Below, piece after piece: positions 1 through 8,708 of a stretch of 47,671 bases of DNA. Both the position numbers and the translations under genes were made by a program. Source of the stretch: Myxococcales bacterium (GTDB lineage: Bacteria > Myxococcota_A > Polyangia > Polyangiales > Polyangiaceae); assembly GCA_025355005.1 (NCBI GenBank), contig JANXLV010000264.1, positions 1 through 47,671 on the forward strand, read 5' to 3'. Position 1 is the first letter of the stretch. Each line of letters opens with the position of its first letter. Below the pieces are notes generated by a model. That model made no database searches and was not told the origin of the DNA. It saw only the letters and a list, made by a program, of their open reading frames with translations.

Positions 1-199
1 TCTCCCCGTACCCCTTCTTCACCTTCTCCTTGATCAGCTTGTCGATCTCCGCCTGCGCCGCCGCCGCAGATCCAAACGACTTGGTCTGCGTCTGCCCGTT
101 CGTTCCGATCCGGCCGAACGTGACGGTCATCTCCGCTTCGCTGCGGTCGACCTGCCAGAACTTGTTGCTCGTACCGTCGCTGAGCTCGAACCTTCGCAT
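1..199 (-). CDS. WGR-domain protein, N-terminal part (runs off window)
   Basis: The first 66 residues of a minus-strand gene are visible; the rest lies beyond base 1. The protein opens MRRFELSDGTSNKFW and continues with VTFGRIGTNGQTQTKSF and a Lys-rich KLIKEKVKKGYG stretch. This is the WGR domain (W-x-V ... F-G-R-I-G ... K-x-F). WGR domains occur in eukaryotic PARPs and as the N-terminus of bacterial MolR-type proteins, where they are thought to bind nucleic acid. The ATG at 199 is chosen because the domain begins almost at once after it; no clear ribosome-binding site is seen. What follows the WGR domain is unknown, so the full function cannot be named. Confidence 0.85.
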   Translation of the reverse strand, partial: MRRFELSDGTSNKFWQVDRSEAEMTVTFGRIGTNGQTQTKSFGSAAAAQAEIDKLIKEKVKKGYGE

Positions 200-279
200 G
201 GGAGCGCAGGATACCGACGACCCGAAGCTTCATCCAGCGCCGCGGCGGACCGGATGCCCGAGGTTCGTTCCCCGTTGAA

Positions 280-1251
280 TCACGCTCCGACGGGGGCGGC
301 TCCGAGGCCCGAGACATCGCGGAGCTGCGCGAGGGGCTGCAGGCCGAGGCGCGACTTTCTCTCGATGAGCTGGATCAGGCCGCGCGCGAGTGACGCGACG
401 AACTCGGAGGCCAGCGAATAGTCGTGCTCCATGAGATCGAGGAAGCCGGCTGGCTCGCCGAGGAGTCCTTGGATCTTCGTCTCCGTGACTGCCGAATACC
501 AGCGCGGCTTCCGCGCGATCGTGTCGACACCCCCGACCCCGGTGCCGGGACCATATTTGAACTTTCCGCCGGTCGCCGTCTCGCACGCGATCGTTCCGCG
601 GGCGAGGATGAGCACGCTGGTCGAAGGATCGCCCACCTTCCAGAGCACGTGCCCCGGCTCGTAGCGCACCTCCTTGTACTTGCGACACGCGGCGGCGACC
701 GCGTTGACGTTCGCGTGCATGAAACCGCTCTGCGAACGGAGGAAGAGGATTCGCTCCACGAGATCCATCGGCTCCGGCGAGATGATGGGCGATGGCTCCG
801 GCGTGCTGCCGAGCGACTCGGGAGGGAGCTCCTGCAGATCGAAATAGAGCCGTTCCGCCGTGTAGCGAAGGGTCGCTTCGAGGAGCTCGAACTGGTCCTC
901 CATCAGATCCAGGAGGACGTCCGCATCGAGCTCATACGCGCGCGTCTCGCCGTCGCAGGTGACGTCGTAGCTACCTTCGGTCTGCGCCACGATGTTGAGG
1001 AAACCGAGTGTCTGCGGCGCCGAGAGCTTTCCGAATGCTTCGCCGCCGCGCCGGAGCGTGACGCTGCCGTGGGTGATGAGATAGAGCGCGGGGACCGGCT
1101 GATTCTCACGCATGATGCTCGTGCCGGCCGGCCAGGTGCGCGGGACCAGCGCAGCGGCGATGATCTTGAGGACGGCGGGCGAGAGCATCGCTGCGACGGG
1201 GATGGACCGCAGATAGAGGATGCGCTTCGTGAGGTCGAGCGCTTCAGACAT
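280..1251 (-). CDS. Protein with two cyclic-nucleotide-binding-like domains
   Basis: A 323-residue soluble protein starting MSEALDLTKRILYLRS. It holds two beta-roll cNMP-binding-like domains: about residues 20-150 (YLITHGSVTLRRGGEAFGKL) and about 180-300 (HVLWKVGDPSTSVLILARGT). Each is introduced by a similar phrase (KRILYLRSIP and ERILFLRSQSG), so the protein is an internal duplication. Neither copy shows the full phosphate-binding cassette with its Glu and Arg, so cNMP binding is doubtful and a purely structural or regulatory role is possible. The ATG at 1251 lies inside the last codons of the upstream transporter/HEAT gene (8-bp overlap), so the two are likely translationally coupled. Extending the start further upstream only adds Arg-rich out-of-family sequence. 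Confidence 0.85.
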   Translation of the reverse strand: MSEALDLTKRILYLRSIPVAAMLSPAVLKIIAAALVPRTWPAGTSIMRENQPVPALYLITHGSVTLRRGGEAFGKLSAPQTLGFLNIVAQTEGSYDVTCDGETRAYELDADVLLDLMEDQFELLEATLRYTAERLYFDLQELPPESLGSTPEPSPIISPEPMDLVERILFLRSQSGFMHANVNAVAAACRKYKEVRYEPGHVLWKVGDPSTSVLILARGTIACETATGGKFKYGPGTGVGGVDTIARKPRWYSAVTETKIQGLLGEPAGFLDLMEHDYSLASEFVASLARGLIQLIERKSRLGLQPLAQLRDVSGLGAAPVGA

Positions 1252-4042
1252 CGGTTCCTCGTCGCGAGACGGCGTGGTCGTTCGCGCGGGCTGCGAGCGC
1301 TGCGCCGAGCGCGGGATCCAGGACGAGGCCGTCGGCGGCCGCCTCATCGACGGCAAAGAGGCCAGCCTCCGCCGCGAAGAACGAGGCGACCGTCTGCGTC
1401 TCTCCCTTGCGCGACGTGAGGCTCCGCATCGTGGCCGGAAGGTCCGTCGCGAGCGCATGGCTCGCGCGCTTCGTTACGCCCGTCTGGGGAAGCTCTTCGG
1501 CGCGCTCGAGGCGCATTGCATCGGGAGCGTCGTCGACGAGGAGGAGCACGCTCTCGCGCAGCGGCGGCACCACGATGTGCTCGATGAGCTCACGGCTGCT
1601 CGCGCGGGTCTTCGCGCTGCGAGACCGGAGCCCGCGCTCGATCCGCGAAAAGCTCTCCTGCGGATGGATCAAGCCGAGGAGCGAGCACATTCGAGAAATG
1701 GCGTTCGCTTCCCCGTCCTTCAGCATCGACGTCAGGAGCTCGAACGTCGGCGTGCGGCGAGGATCGTCCTTCGGCACGAGCGATTCGATCGCGAGCCGAT
1801 GCGCGAGATCGTCGAACGCGTCGCGGGCCGCGGCCTCACACTCGCGGGTGATCGATGCGTCGTCGATCCTGAGCTTCGGCTCCGCGCGTCGCAGTCGATT
1901 GAGCGCCCGCGCCATGCGCGTTTGAAGCATTCCGTCGCCGCTCGCGGCAGGAAGATTCTTGACGAGGATCGCGGCGGCGCTCTCGGGGTCGCGCCAATGA
2001 CCCAGCGCGCGCGCGACGCCCCATCGTAGCTCCCTCGCCGCGCCGTGATCGCCGAGCGTCGCGGAGAGCGCCGCGAGGGCCGGCGCGCCGATCTCGGCGA
2101 GCGCCTCGCGCGCAGCAGCGGCCTCGCGGCGACCATCGAGCATCGAAGCGAGCAACGGAATGAAGCGCGGGCTGGCAACACGACCCAGCGCACGCGTCGC
2201 TTCCAGGCGGACCTCGGCGTCAGGATCTTCTGCGAGCGTGACGAGCGCGTCCTCGAACACGCGCGACGGCTCGAACGCCGTTGCTCGCGCAAGGGCGCAG
2301 CGGACGGTACGCGGGCCCGACATCAACGTCGCGATCTCACGCTCCGCTGCCTCGCCGACGAGGAGCCTGTGTCCCACGAGCGCCGCGAGCGCCGTTGCTC
2401 GCACCTCTGCTCCCGGAGCCTCGGTGACATCCGGCGACCCGGATTCGAGCAGCTTTCGCAAGAATGCTTCATCGGGGCTGACCGCCGTCCGCGCGCGCAG
2501 ACATGCGGCGCGCACCTCCGCGTCGGGGTGCTGCGCGAGAAGGCGATCTGCGATCGGCACGAAGTCGCGCCGCTTCTCCGCCGTGAGGACGTCGAGCGCG
2601 CGCAGCACTATTGGCTTCGACGGATGATAGAGAACGAGCGCGGGGAGGAGGTGCGCGCGTTCCTGCGCGGCGAGAAGATCGAGCGCGCCGAGCACCTCCG
2701 GATCCTTCTGGCTGTTCAGCGCGCCGAAGAGCGCCTCGAGCGAGCTCAGATCGAGCTGCGGCAGCACGCCGGCGTCATCGATGCGTCCCTCTCGCAACGT
2801 CTCGCGAAAGAGATCCAGATAGGGCTTCTTCAGCGTCACCGCGACGACCAGCCACGCGCCCGCGAGGCACGCGATCGCGACGCCGAGCGCGCGCTCCCCA
2901 CCGAACGCGAAGAGCGGGAGGAGTGCGAGCGATGCGACGAGCTGTCCACCGCGCTGTCCGATGAGATCGACGAGCGACTTCGCGGGTCCATTCGAAATCG
3001 GCACAAAAAGAAGCTCGCTCGTCGTCTTGTGGAGGGAGTGTCGCAACGTCCCGTCGACGCCGCGCACGAAGAGGGCCGCTGCCAGGACCGGAACGCTCGC
3101 GACGCCGAGCGCGCCGCCGAGAAGCAGGAACGGCATGATCGCGAGCGCGCGATTGACACCCAGCGACCGCAGCAAGAACCGAACACCGACGAGCTGCGTG
3201 AGGAGCGCGAGCGTGTTGAGCGCGATCGACACCGTCGCAAAGAAGCTGCCGAGGCGCGCGGCCGGGACGTGCGCCGCGACCGTGCTCTTGAAGAGGAAGT
3301 CACCTGCGGTGAGCGCGATGCTCGCCAGGAAGACCAGGAGGAGTACGCGCTTCTCGTAGGGCGCCGCGAGAAGCGTTCGCAGGTCGCCGCTGAACGATGC
3401 GCTCGCAGGCTGCGCCACAGCGCGACGCGGCGGAAGTGCGACGCCGGAGCCGGTGACCTTGTCGAGGCTTCGGCCTGGGCCGATGCCCGTGACGAGGAAG
3501 AGCAGCGCGCCGGCCAGGAGCAGCTGCTCCGGTGCGAGGGAGCTTGTCATGACGCGCGAGAGCCCGGCGCCGAGAAGCGCCCCGAGCACGGCGCCAGCGC
3601 CGACGAACCCGAAGAGCCGCTTCGCTTGCGCAACGGTGAGCACAGCGCCGATCGCCGACCACAACGTCCCGATGATCCACGCGCCGAAGACGCCCGGCCA
3701 CAGGTAGAGCGCATAGAGCATCCACAGCGGCGTGGAGTGGCTCGCGCTCATCACGATCCAGAAACCGAGCGTGACGCACGCCCCGCCGATGAGCCCAGGC
3801 GCGACGCGGTTCTTCTGTCCCGCGTCCTTCGCGGGGCGCATGCCCACCCGCGCGACGATGATCGCGATGACCGCAAACATCGCATAGACCCACACGAGCC
3901 TGCTCGCGGGGACCTTCGCGAGGAAGAGCGCATCGCGCGCAGTCTCGAGCAGCGTGTGCGCCCCCGTCATACCGACGAGCGCGAAGAAAGCGCTGTAGAC
4001 CGTGGTCCGCTCCTCCGCACGCACGTCGACTGCCCAGGCCAT
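1244..4042 (-). CDS. Nucleotide-transporter-like (TLC/MFS) membrane protein fused to HEAT repeats
   Basis: A 932-residue protein. Roughly residues 15-420 form a polytopic membrane domain with about 12 hydrophobic segments and an N-terminus (YSAFFALVGMTGAHTLLETA) resembling the ATP/ADP translocase (TLC/Npt) branch of MFS-like carriers. From about 430 to 830 follows a soluble alpha-helical repeat region typical of HEAT repeats (for example DPDAEVRLEATRALGRVASP and DPEVLGALDLLAAQ). Nucleotide transporter-like proteins with HEAT repeats and cNMP-binding domains are known in several phyla; here the cNMP part is encoded by the next, overlapping gene. Substrate is not deducible. A role as a membrane sensor rather than an energy-parasite-type carrier is more plausible in a free-living bacterium. 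Confidence 0.8.
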   Translation of the reverse strand: MAWAVDVRAEERTTVYSAFFALVGMTGAHTLLETARDALFLAKVPASRLVWVYAMFAVIAIIVARVGMRPAKDAGQKNRVAPGLIGGACVTLGFWIVMSASHSTPLWMLYALYLWPGVFGAWIIGTLWSAIGAVLTVAQAKRLFGFVGAGAVLGALLGAGLSRVMTSSLAPEQLLLAGALLFLVTGIGPGRSLDKVTGSGVALPPRRAVAQPASASFSGDLRTLLAAPYEKRVLLLVFLASIALTAGDFLFKSTVAAHVPAARLGSFFATVSIALNTLALLTQLVGVRFLLRSLGVNRALAIMPFLLLGGALGVASVPVLAAALFVRGVDGTLRHSLHKTTSELLFVPISNGPAKSLVDLIGQRGGQLVASLALLPLFAFGGERALGVAIACLAGAWLVVAVTLKKPYLDLFRETLREGRIDDAGVLPQLDLSSLEALFGALNSQKDPEVLGALDLLAAQERAHLLPALVLYHPSKPIVLRALDVLTAEKRRDFVPIADRLLAQHPDAEVRAACLRARTAVSPDEAFLRKLLESGSPDVTEAPGAEVRATALAALVGHRLLVGEAAEREIATLMSGPRTVRCALARATAFEPSRVFEDALVTLAEDPDAEVRLEATRALGRVASPRFIPLLASMLDGRREAAAAREALAEIGAPALAALSATLGDHGAARELRWGVARALGHWRDPESAAAILVKNLPAASGDGMLQTRMARALNRLRRAEPKLRIDDASITRECEAAARDAFDDLAHRLAIESLVPKDDPRRTPTFELLTSMLKDGEANAISRMCSLLGLIHPQESFSRIERGLRSRSAKTRASSRELIEHIVVPPLRESVLLLVDDAPDAMRLERAEELPQTGVTKRASHALATDLPATMRSLTSRKGETQTVASFFAAEAGLFAVDEAAADGLVLDPALGAALAARANDHAVSRRGTDV

Positions 4043-4114
4043 TGGACCAGCCTATCCAAATGCGGCGTCCTGCGTGAGGATGTGGAGCGCGTGCAGCCGG
4101 GCGAGAGCTCGACT

Positions 4115-4387
4115 TCACTCCGACGGCGCGTCGCTCGGTCCTGCATCCGTTGGTGCTGGCCGCGGGCAGCCGCTGCCATTGCAGTATTGGCTCGTGCTCT
4201 TCGTGGGGTTCGATGGGCAGCAGTAGTTCTCCACACACGTCGCCGGCGTGATGCACGAGAGGCCGTCACTGCAGTCGTCGTGTGAGAGGTTCGGATTGCA
4301 GCGATCGCCTTCGCGGCCTCCGTCGCATGCGGGGAGCAGCGCGATGGCTCCGGCGATCGCGAGGATGAGAAGAACGGTGCGCTTCAT
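4115..4387 (-). CDS. Small Cys-rich lipoprotein
   Basis: A 90-residue secreted lipoprotein. The signal peptide MKRTVLLILAIAGAIALLPAC ends in a clear lipobox (LLPAC, Cys21). The mature part has eight or so cysteines (CNPNLSHDDC, CITPATC, ENYCCPS, YCNGSGC), resembling short disulphide-rich 'Dickkopf-like' spacers common in Myxococcota surface lipoproteins, and ends in a Pro/Asp/Ser-rich tail. The ATG at 4387 is preferred over an in-frame ATG at 4399, because GGAG lies six bases before the former while the upstream GAGGAG is only two bases from the latter. It follows the porin gene by 18 bp on the same strand and may be cotranscribed. Function unknown. Confidence 0.75.
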   Translation of the reverse strand: MKRTVLLILAIAGAIALLPACDGGREGDRCNPNLSHDDCSDGLSCITPATCVENYCCPSNPTKSTSQYCNGSGCPRPAPTDAGPSDAPSE

Positions 4388-4405
4388 CGTGTTCTCCATG
4401 GCTCC

Positions 4406-5839
4406 TCAGAACCTGACCAGCATGGCCGCGATCACGCGCGTGTCCGACTTGACCAGGTCGGGTCGCCAGCCGAGCGGGCTCGCCGTGCTCGTGTAGCCGT
4501 CCGGTGACGTCACGCCGCCGTGACCTGCGAAGAACGGCTCCGCAGATTCGCGATGATTGAACTCCACGTCGAACGTGAGCTGCTCGCTCGGCATGTACTG
4601 GAAGCCGGTGGAGTAGTCGAACGCGTCGAACTTGGTTCCTGCGCTCGTGTCGAAAGCGCCCGTCGCGGCCTGCACGCCGAGCGGTTGAGGCGTGAGCGGG
4701 TTTGCGTTTCCTGTCGGCGTGAGCACCAGGTAGCGACCTGGGTTGTGCATCAGGCCGCCGCCGACGTTCCACGCGATCTTCCCGTCGAACAGCCAGATGC
4801 GGTTGTAGGCCATCGCGCTCATGAAGTTCTGATCGCAAGGCGTCTTCACGGTGCAGTTGCCCTCCGTGCCGGAGCCGCCCCAGGGCGTGACGCCGTTGCC
4901 CTGCTCGCCGCCGATGTCCGCCGTGATCGAGAACGCGGCGCGCTTGATGATCGCGTCGTTCGGAGTGTCGAGGTAGCGGAGGTTCACGCTGTTGTCCGAG
5001 TGGAAGCGAACGCGTCCGGTACTGTTCTGTGTGTCCCAGCCCATGTAGTCGTTCGAGAGCACGGAGAGCCACTCGAAGGGGCGGTAGTTCGTTTGCGCCC
5101 CGAACCCTGGCATCTCGTTGAACTTGCCATACGTCTGCCAGCCGTTGATGAGCCACGGCTCGATCTTCAGCTTGTCGGACGTGAAGATCTGGAGGCGGAT
5201 GCCGTTGAAGAACCACGGCGTGTTGTCCGACGTGAACGACGGCAGGTACATCCAGTTCTCGAAGTTGTCGTACGAGAAGAGGCCCACGTACGACATGAAG
5301 ATGCCGGCATCGAGGTTGATGCCGTTCAGCACGTCGAAGTGGTAACCGCCGTACGCCTCGCTCACGTAGCGGAGCGCGGTCTGCAGATCGAACTGGCCGT
5401 GGTTGGTGCTGAGATCGTTGCGCGGCACCAGCGTGGAGCGCACGCCAAACTGGGTCATCAGACGCGCGCGCGTGTTCTCGTAGTGGAAGTCCCCACCGAA
5501 CCCGAGGAACGCGAGCGTGAACTCGTTGTCGCGCGCGAGCGCGGTGGAGCCGACGACGGTGTGATCGATCGGACGGTTGGTGCTCGCCGTGTAGTTCACG
5601 TCCAGGAGGAATTCCGGCGTGAAATAGGGCGTATCGAGGATCGCCTTGTGCTGACGGTTGTTGCCGTTCATCCACGTGAAGTCGCCGAACGCGAACGGCT
5701 CGGCGGCCTTCTCCTTCTCCTTCGCGGGCGGCGGCGCGGGCACCAGGGGTACCAACGTCTCGTCGGCATGTGCGACGCGAGCTGGCAGCACGATGAAGCA
5801 CGCGCCGAGGAGCAGCGAAACGGAGAGACTGCGTTTCAT
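4406..5839 (-). CDS. Outer-membrane beta-barrel protein (porin-like)
   Basis: A 477-residue protein with a Sec signal peptide (MKRSLSVSLLLGACFIVLPARVAHA). The mature part alternates aromatic and polar residues over many predicted beta strands (FTWMNGNNRQ, FLLDVNYTAS, FHYENTRARL, YGGYHFDVLNGI) and ends in VIAAMLVRF, the terminal Phe expected for Bam-inserted barrels. It fits the putative beta-barrel porin (BBP2-like) group. It is divergent from kdpD with 145 bp between. Porin genes of this kind are, from memory, sometimes found in kdp loci, so a link with potassium uptake is possible but only inferred. Its start codon is two bases from an RNA hairpin that would cover the ribosome-binding region. 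Confidence 0.85.
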   Translation of the reverse strand: MKRSLSVSLLLGACFIVLPARVAHADETLVPLVPAPPPAKEKEKAAEPFAFGDFTWMNGNNRQHKAILDTPYFTPEFLLDVNYTASTNRPIDHTVVGSTALARDNEFTLAFLGFGGDFHYENTRARLMTQFGVRSTLVPRNDLSTNHGQFDLQTALRYVSEAYGGYHFDVLNGINLDAGIFMSYVGLFSYDNFENWMYLPSFTSDNTPWFFNGIRLQIFTSDKLKIEPWLINGWQTYGKFNEMPGFGAQTNYRPFEWLSVLSNDYMGWDTQNSTGRVRFHSDNSVNLRYLDTPNDAIIKRAAFSITADIGGEQGNGVTPWGGSGTEGNCTVKTPCDQNFMSAMAYNRIWLFDGKIAWNVGGGLMHNPGRYLVLTPTGNANPLTPQPLGVQAATGAFDTSAGTKFDAFDYSTGFQYMPSEQLTFDVEFNHRESAEPFFAGHGGVTSPDGYTSTASPLGWRPDLVKSDTRVIAAMLVRF

Positions 5840-5841
5840 GT

Positions 5842-5864
5842 GCGTGCCTGGAAGGTAGGCACGC
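5842..5864 (-). promoter_or_regulatory. Hairpin over the porin ribosome-binding region
   Basis: GCGTGCCT (5842-5849) and AGGCACGC (5857-5864) are exact inverted repeats with a 7-base loop. In the minus-strand transcript the 3' arm contains the only AGG-type Shine-Dalgarno remnant and ends two bases before the porin ATG at 5839. It could be a translational control hairpin or, as DNA, an operator in the porin/kdpD intergenic region. Confidence 0.45.
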
Positions 5865-5917
5865 GGCGTTCAAGAAGACGCAAAGACGGGCAGGCACCGC
5901 ATCAAGAAACCATCATG

Positions 5918-5939
5918 ATTGAGCAACTCCGACCTCAAT
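5918..5939. promoter_or_regulatory. Dyad in the porin/kdpD divergent intergenic region
   Basis: ATTGAG (5918-5923) and CTCAAT (5934-5939) form a 6-bp inverted repeat with a 10-base spacer, one of the few AT-richer spots between the divergent porin and kdpD genes. It may be a regulator site, possibly for KdpE, but the sequence does not match a consensus I can name. Confidence 0.25.
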
Positions 5940-5984
5940 TGAACCGTGGCGCTGGAGAGCGCGCGGTAGCGTATAGTCGCCGCC

Positions 5985-8708
5985 ATGGGTGAGAGGCCCG
6001 ATCCCGACGAGCTCCTTCAGCGCGTCAACCGCGAGGAGCGCGACAAGAAGCGGGGAAAGCTCACCATCTTCTTCGGCGCCGCGCCGGGCGTCGGCAAGAC
6101 GTTCACGATGCTCGAGGCCGCGCGGACCGAGATCACGGAACAGAACCGCGACGTGGTCGTGGGCGTCGTGGAGACGCATGGACGCTACGACACCGGCGCG
6201 CTCCTCATGGGGCTCACCATCTTGCCGCGGCGCGAGAGCGTTCATCGCGGCGTGAAGCTCGAGGAGCTCGACATCGACGCGGCGATCGCGCGACATCCGA
6301 GCGTCATCCTGATCGACGAGCTCGCGCACACGAACGCGCCGGGCTGCAGGCACAAGAAGCGCTGGCAAGACGTCGAGGACCTGCTCGCGGCCGGGATCGA
6401 CGTCTTCTCGACGCTCAACGTCCAGCATCTCGAGAGCCTGAACGACGTGGTGCGCGAGATCACGCACGTCACGGTGCAGGAGACCGTGCCCGACGCCGTG
6501 TTCGACACTGCGTACGAGGTGCGCGTCGTGGACCTGCCGGTCGATGAGCTCCTGGAGCGGCTCCACGAGGGCAAGGTCTACATCCCGGAGCAAGCCACGC
6601 GCGCGCGCGAGCACTTCTTCCGCGAAGGCAACCTCATCGCCCTCCGCGAGCTCTCCCTTCGCCGCACGGCCGAGCGCGTCGAGGCGAAGATGCGCGGCTA
6701 CAAGGAGGCTCACGGGATCGAGGAGGCGTGGCACACGGGCGAGCGTGTGCTCGTGTGCATTTCACCGAGCCCGCACTCCGCGACGCTCATCCGGGCGGCG
6801 CGGCGCATGGCGGGGAGCCTTCATGCGGAGCTCGTCGCCGTGTGGGTGGAGACGCCGGCGTCGATCCGCCTGACGACGGGCGATCGCGAGCGGCTCGCGG
6901 CGAACATGCGCCTGGTCGAGTCCCTGGGTGGTGAGGCCGTGACACTGCGAGCGGAGGATCCAGCGACGGAGACGGTGCGCTATGCACGCAAGCGCAACGC
7001 CACGAAGATCGTCGTGGGCAAGCCGACTCACCCGCGCATCCTGGACATCCTTCGGCCGTCGTTCCTCGAACAGCTGGTGCGGAAGAGCCGCGAGATCGAC
7101 GTGTACGTGATCTCCGGTCAATCCGCCGCGGAGGATCGGCGCGGGCGACAGGAGGAGGAGCGACAGGCGAAGCCGCGTGGGCCAGGTCCGTCGGGCTACA
7201 TCGCAGGCGTCGCGACCGTCGCCGTGGCGGGTGCGCTCGCGTGGCTCGTCTTCGGTCGGGGAGAGCTGACGGATGTCGTCATGGTGTTCTTGCTGGGCGT
7301 GGTGCTCGTGTCGATGCGCTTCGGGTATGGGCCATCACTTCTGGCGGCGGTCCTCAGCGTGCTCGCGTTCGACTTCTTCTTCGTGCCGCCTTACCTGAGC
7401 TTCGCCGTCTCCGACCTGCACCACATCCTCACCTTCTCGGTGATGTTTGCGGTCGCGTTCGTGGTCAGCAATCTCACGAAGCGAATTCGTGATCAGGTCG
7501 ATCTTGCGCGCGCGAGGGAGACGCGCACGGCGAGCTTGTTCGCGCTGAGCCGCGAGCTCGGCCCGCTGTCTTCGGAGACCGAGCTCCTCACGGTCGCGGC
7601 GCGCCACATCCGGGAAGCGTTCGACGCCCAGGTGGCCGTGCTGCTGCCGCACGAGGCCGCGGGCCTGCGGATCGCCATGGCGGACCCTGGCACCATCGAG
7701 GAAGGCGACCGCGACATCGGCGTCTGTGAGTGGGTCTCGGACAACAAGAAGCCGGCAGGCGCTGGCACCGACACGTTGCCGTCCGCGAGACCGCTGTGTC
7801 TGCCGCTGCGGCGTGAGCGCGGGCGTGCCGGCGTCTTCGCCCTCTATGCGCGGGAGCCGGAGTCTGCTGCGGCGCGCTCGCCCGAGGAGCTCTTGCTGCT
7901 CGAGACGCTCATGGGCCTGCTCGCGGCGGCGCTCGAGCGCGTCGTCCTGGCCGAGGAGTCGCGGAGGGCGCGCGTGCGTGCGGAGACCGAGCAGATGCGG
8001 AACGCGCTACTCAGCTCGGTATCGCACGATCTGCGGACGCCGCTGGCTGTCGTCACGGGCGCCACGAGCACCCTGCTCACGAATCCACCGAAGGACGAGA
8101 ACGTCAGGCGCGAGCTCCTGGAGACCGTACACGAGGAGGCGCAGCGCCTTGACCGCCTCGTCCGCAACCTCCTCGACATGACGCGTCTGGAGGCCGGCGC
8201 GTTGAAGGTGCAAAAGAACCTGGAGCCCGTCGAAGAGGTCGTGGGCTCGGCGCTGGAGCGACTGGAGAGCAGGCTGCGCGCGCGCGAGGTGACGACCGAC
8301 ATTCCATCCGAGCTCCCGCTCGCTCCATTCGACTCGGTGCTCATCGAGCAGGTCTTGATCAACCTGATCGAGAACGCACTCAAGTACTCGCCAGAGGCCT
8401 CGCCCATCGCGGTCTCGGCGCGCGCGACGGAGTCGCACATCACCGTCAGTGTCAGCGATCACGGGCCCGGCATCCCGAAGGACAAGACCGAGCGCATCTT
8501 CGACAAATTCTACCGCGTGCGCGAGGGCGAGGGCGGTGGCGCGGGGCTGGGCCTCACCATCTGTCGTGGCATCGTCAACGCCCATGGCGGTCGCATCTGG
8601 GTGGAAGCGCGGGTGGAAGCGCCAGATGGCGGCGGGGCACGCTTCTCATTCACGCTTCCCCTTGCCGACGCCGAGCCCAGGTCACAGAGAGAGAACGACG
8701 ACACATGA
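5985..8708 (+). CDS. kdpD: Osmosensitive K+ channel sensor histidine kinase KdpD
   Basis: A 907-residue membrane histidine kinase, about the usual KdpD length. Order of domains: N-terminal KdpD domain with Walker A GAAPGVGKT (31-39) and the signature DELAHTNAPGCRHKKRWQDV; a universal-stress-like domain (VLVCISPSPHSATLIRAARR); four membrane segments around 400-500 (DUF4118); a GAF-like segment; HisKA with SVSHDLRTPL (phospho-acceptor His681); and an HATPase with NLIENALKYSP and DHGPGIPKDK...GAGLGLTICRGIV. It senses potassium limitation or turgor and phosphorylates KdpE. Its stop overlaps the kdpE start (ATGA), so the two are translationally coupled. The structural genes kdpFABC are absent from this window. 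Confidence 0.97.
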   Translation: MGERPDPDELLQRVNREERDKKRGKLTIFFGAAPGVGKTFTMLEAARTEITEQNRDVVVGVVETHGRYDTGALLMGLTILPRRESVHRGVKLEELDIDAAIARHPSVILIDELAHTNAPGCRHKKRWQDVEDLLAAGIDVFSTLNVQHLESLNDVVREITHVTVQETVPDAVFDTAYEVRVVDLPVDELLERLHEGKVYIPEQATRAREHFFREGNLIALRELSLRRTAERVEAKMRGYKEAHGIEEAWHTGERVLVCISPSPHSATLIRAARRMAGSLHAELVAVWVETPASIRLTTGDRERLAANMRLVESLGGEAVTLRAEDPATETVRYARKRNATKIVVGKPTHPRILDILRPSFLEQLVRKSREIDVYVISGQSAAEDRRGRQEEERQAKPRGPGPSGYIAGVATVAVAGALAWLVFGRGELTDVVMVFLLGVVLVSMRFGYGPSLLAAVLSVLAFDFFFVPPYLSFAVSDLHHILTFSVMFAVAFVVSNLTKRIRDQVDLARARETRTASLFALSRELGPLSSETELLTVAARHIREAFDAQVAVLLPHEAAGLRIAMADPGTIEEGDRDIGVCEWVSDNKKPAGAGTDTLPSARPLCLPLRRERGRAGVFALYAREPESAAARSPEELLLLETLMGLLAAALERVVLAEESRRARVRAETEQMRNALLSSVSHDLRTPLAVVTGATSTLLTNPPKDENVRRELLETVHEEAQRLDRLVRNLLDMTRLEAGALKVQKNLEPVEEVVGSALERLESRLRAREVTTDIPSELPLAPFDSVLIEQVLINLIENALKYSPEASPIAVSARATESHITVSVSDHGPGIPKDKTERIFDKFYRVREGEGGGAGLGLTICRGIVNAHGGRIWVEARVEAPDGGGARFSFTLPLADAEPRSQRENDDT

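Noticed and set aside
2045..4285. Long plus-strand reading frame opposite the transporter/HEAT gene
   Set aside because: Arg/Glu-rich shadow on the antisense strand of a well-supported gene; caused by high GC at third positions.
4520..5992. 490-codon plus-strand frame opposite the porin
   Set aside because: Antisense shadow with Arg/Val-rich composition and no motif; the minus frame has a signal peptide and a barrel C-terminus.
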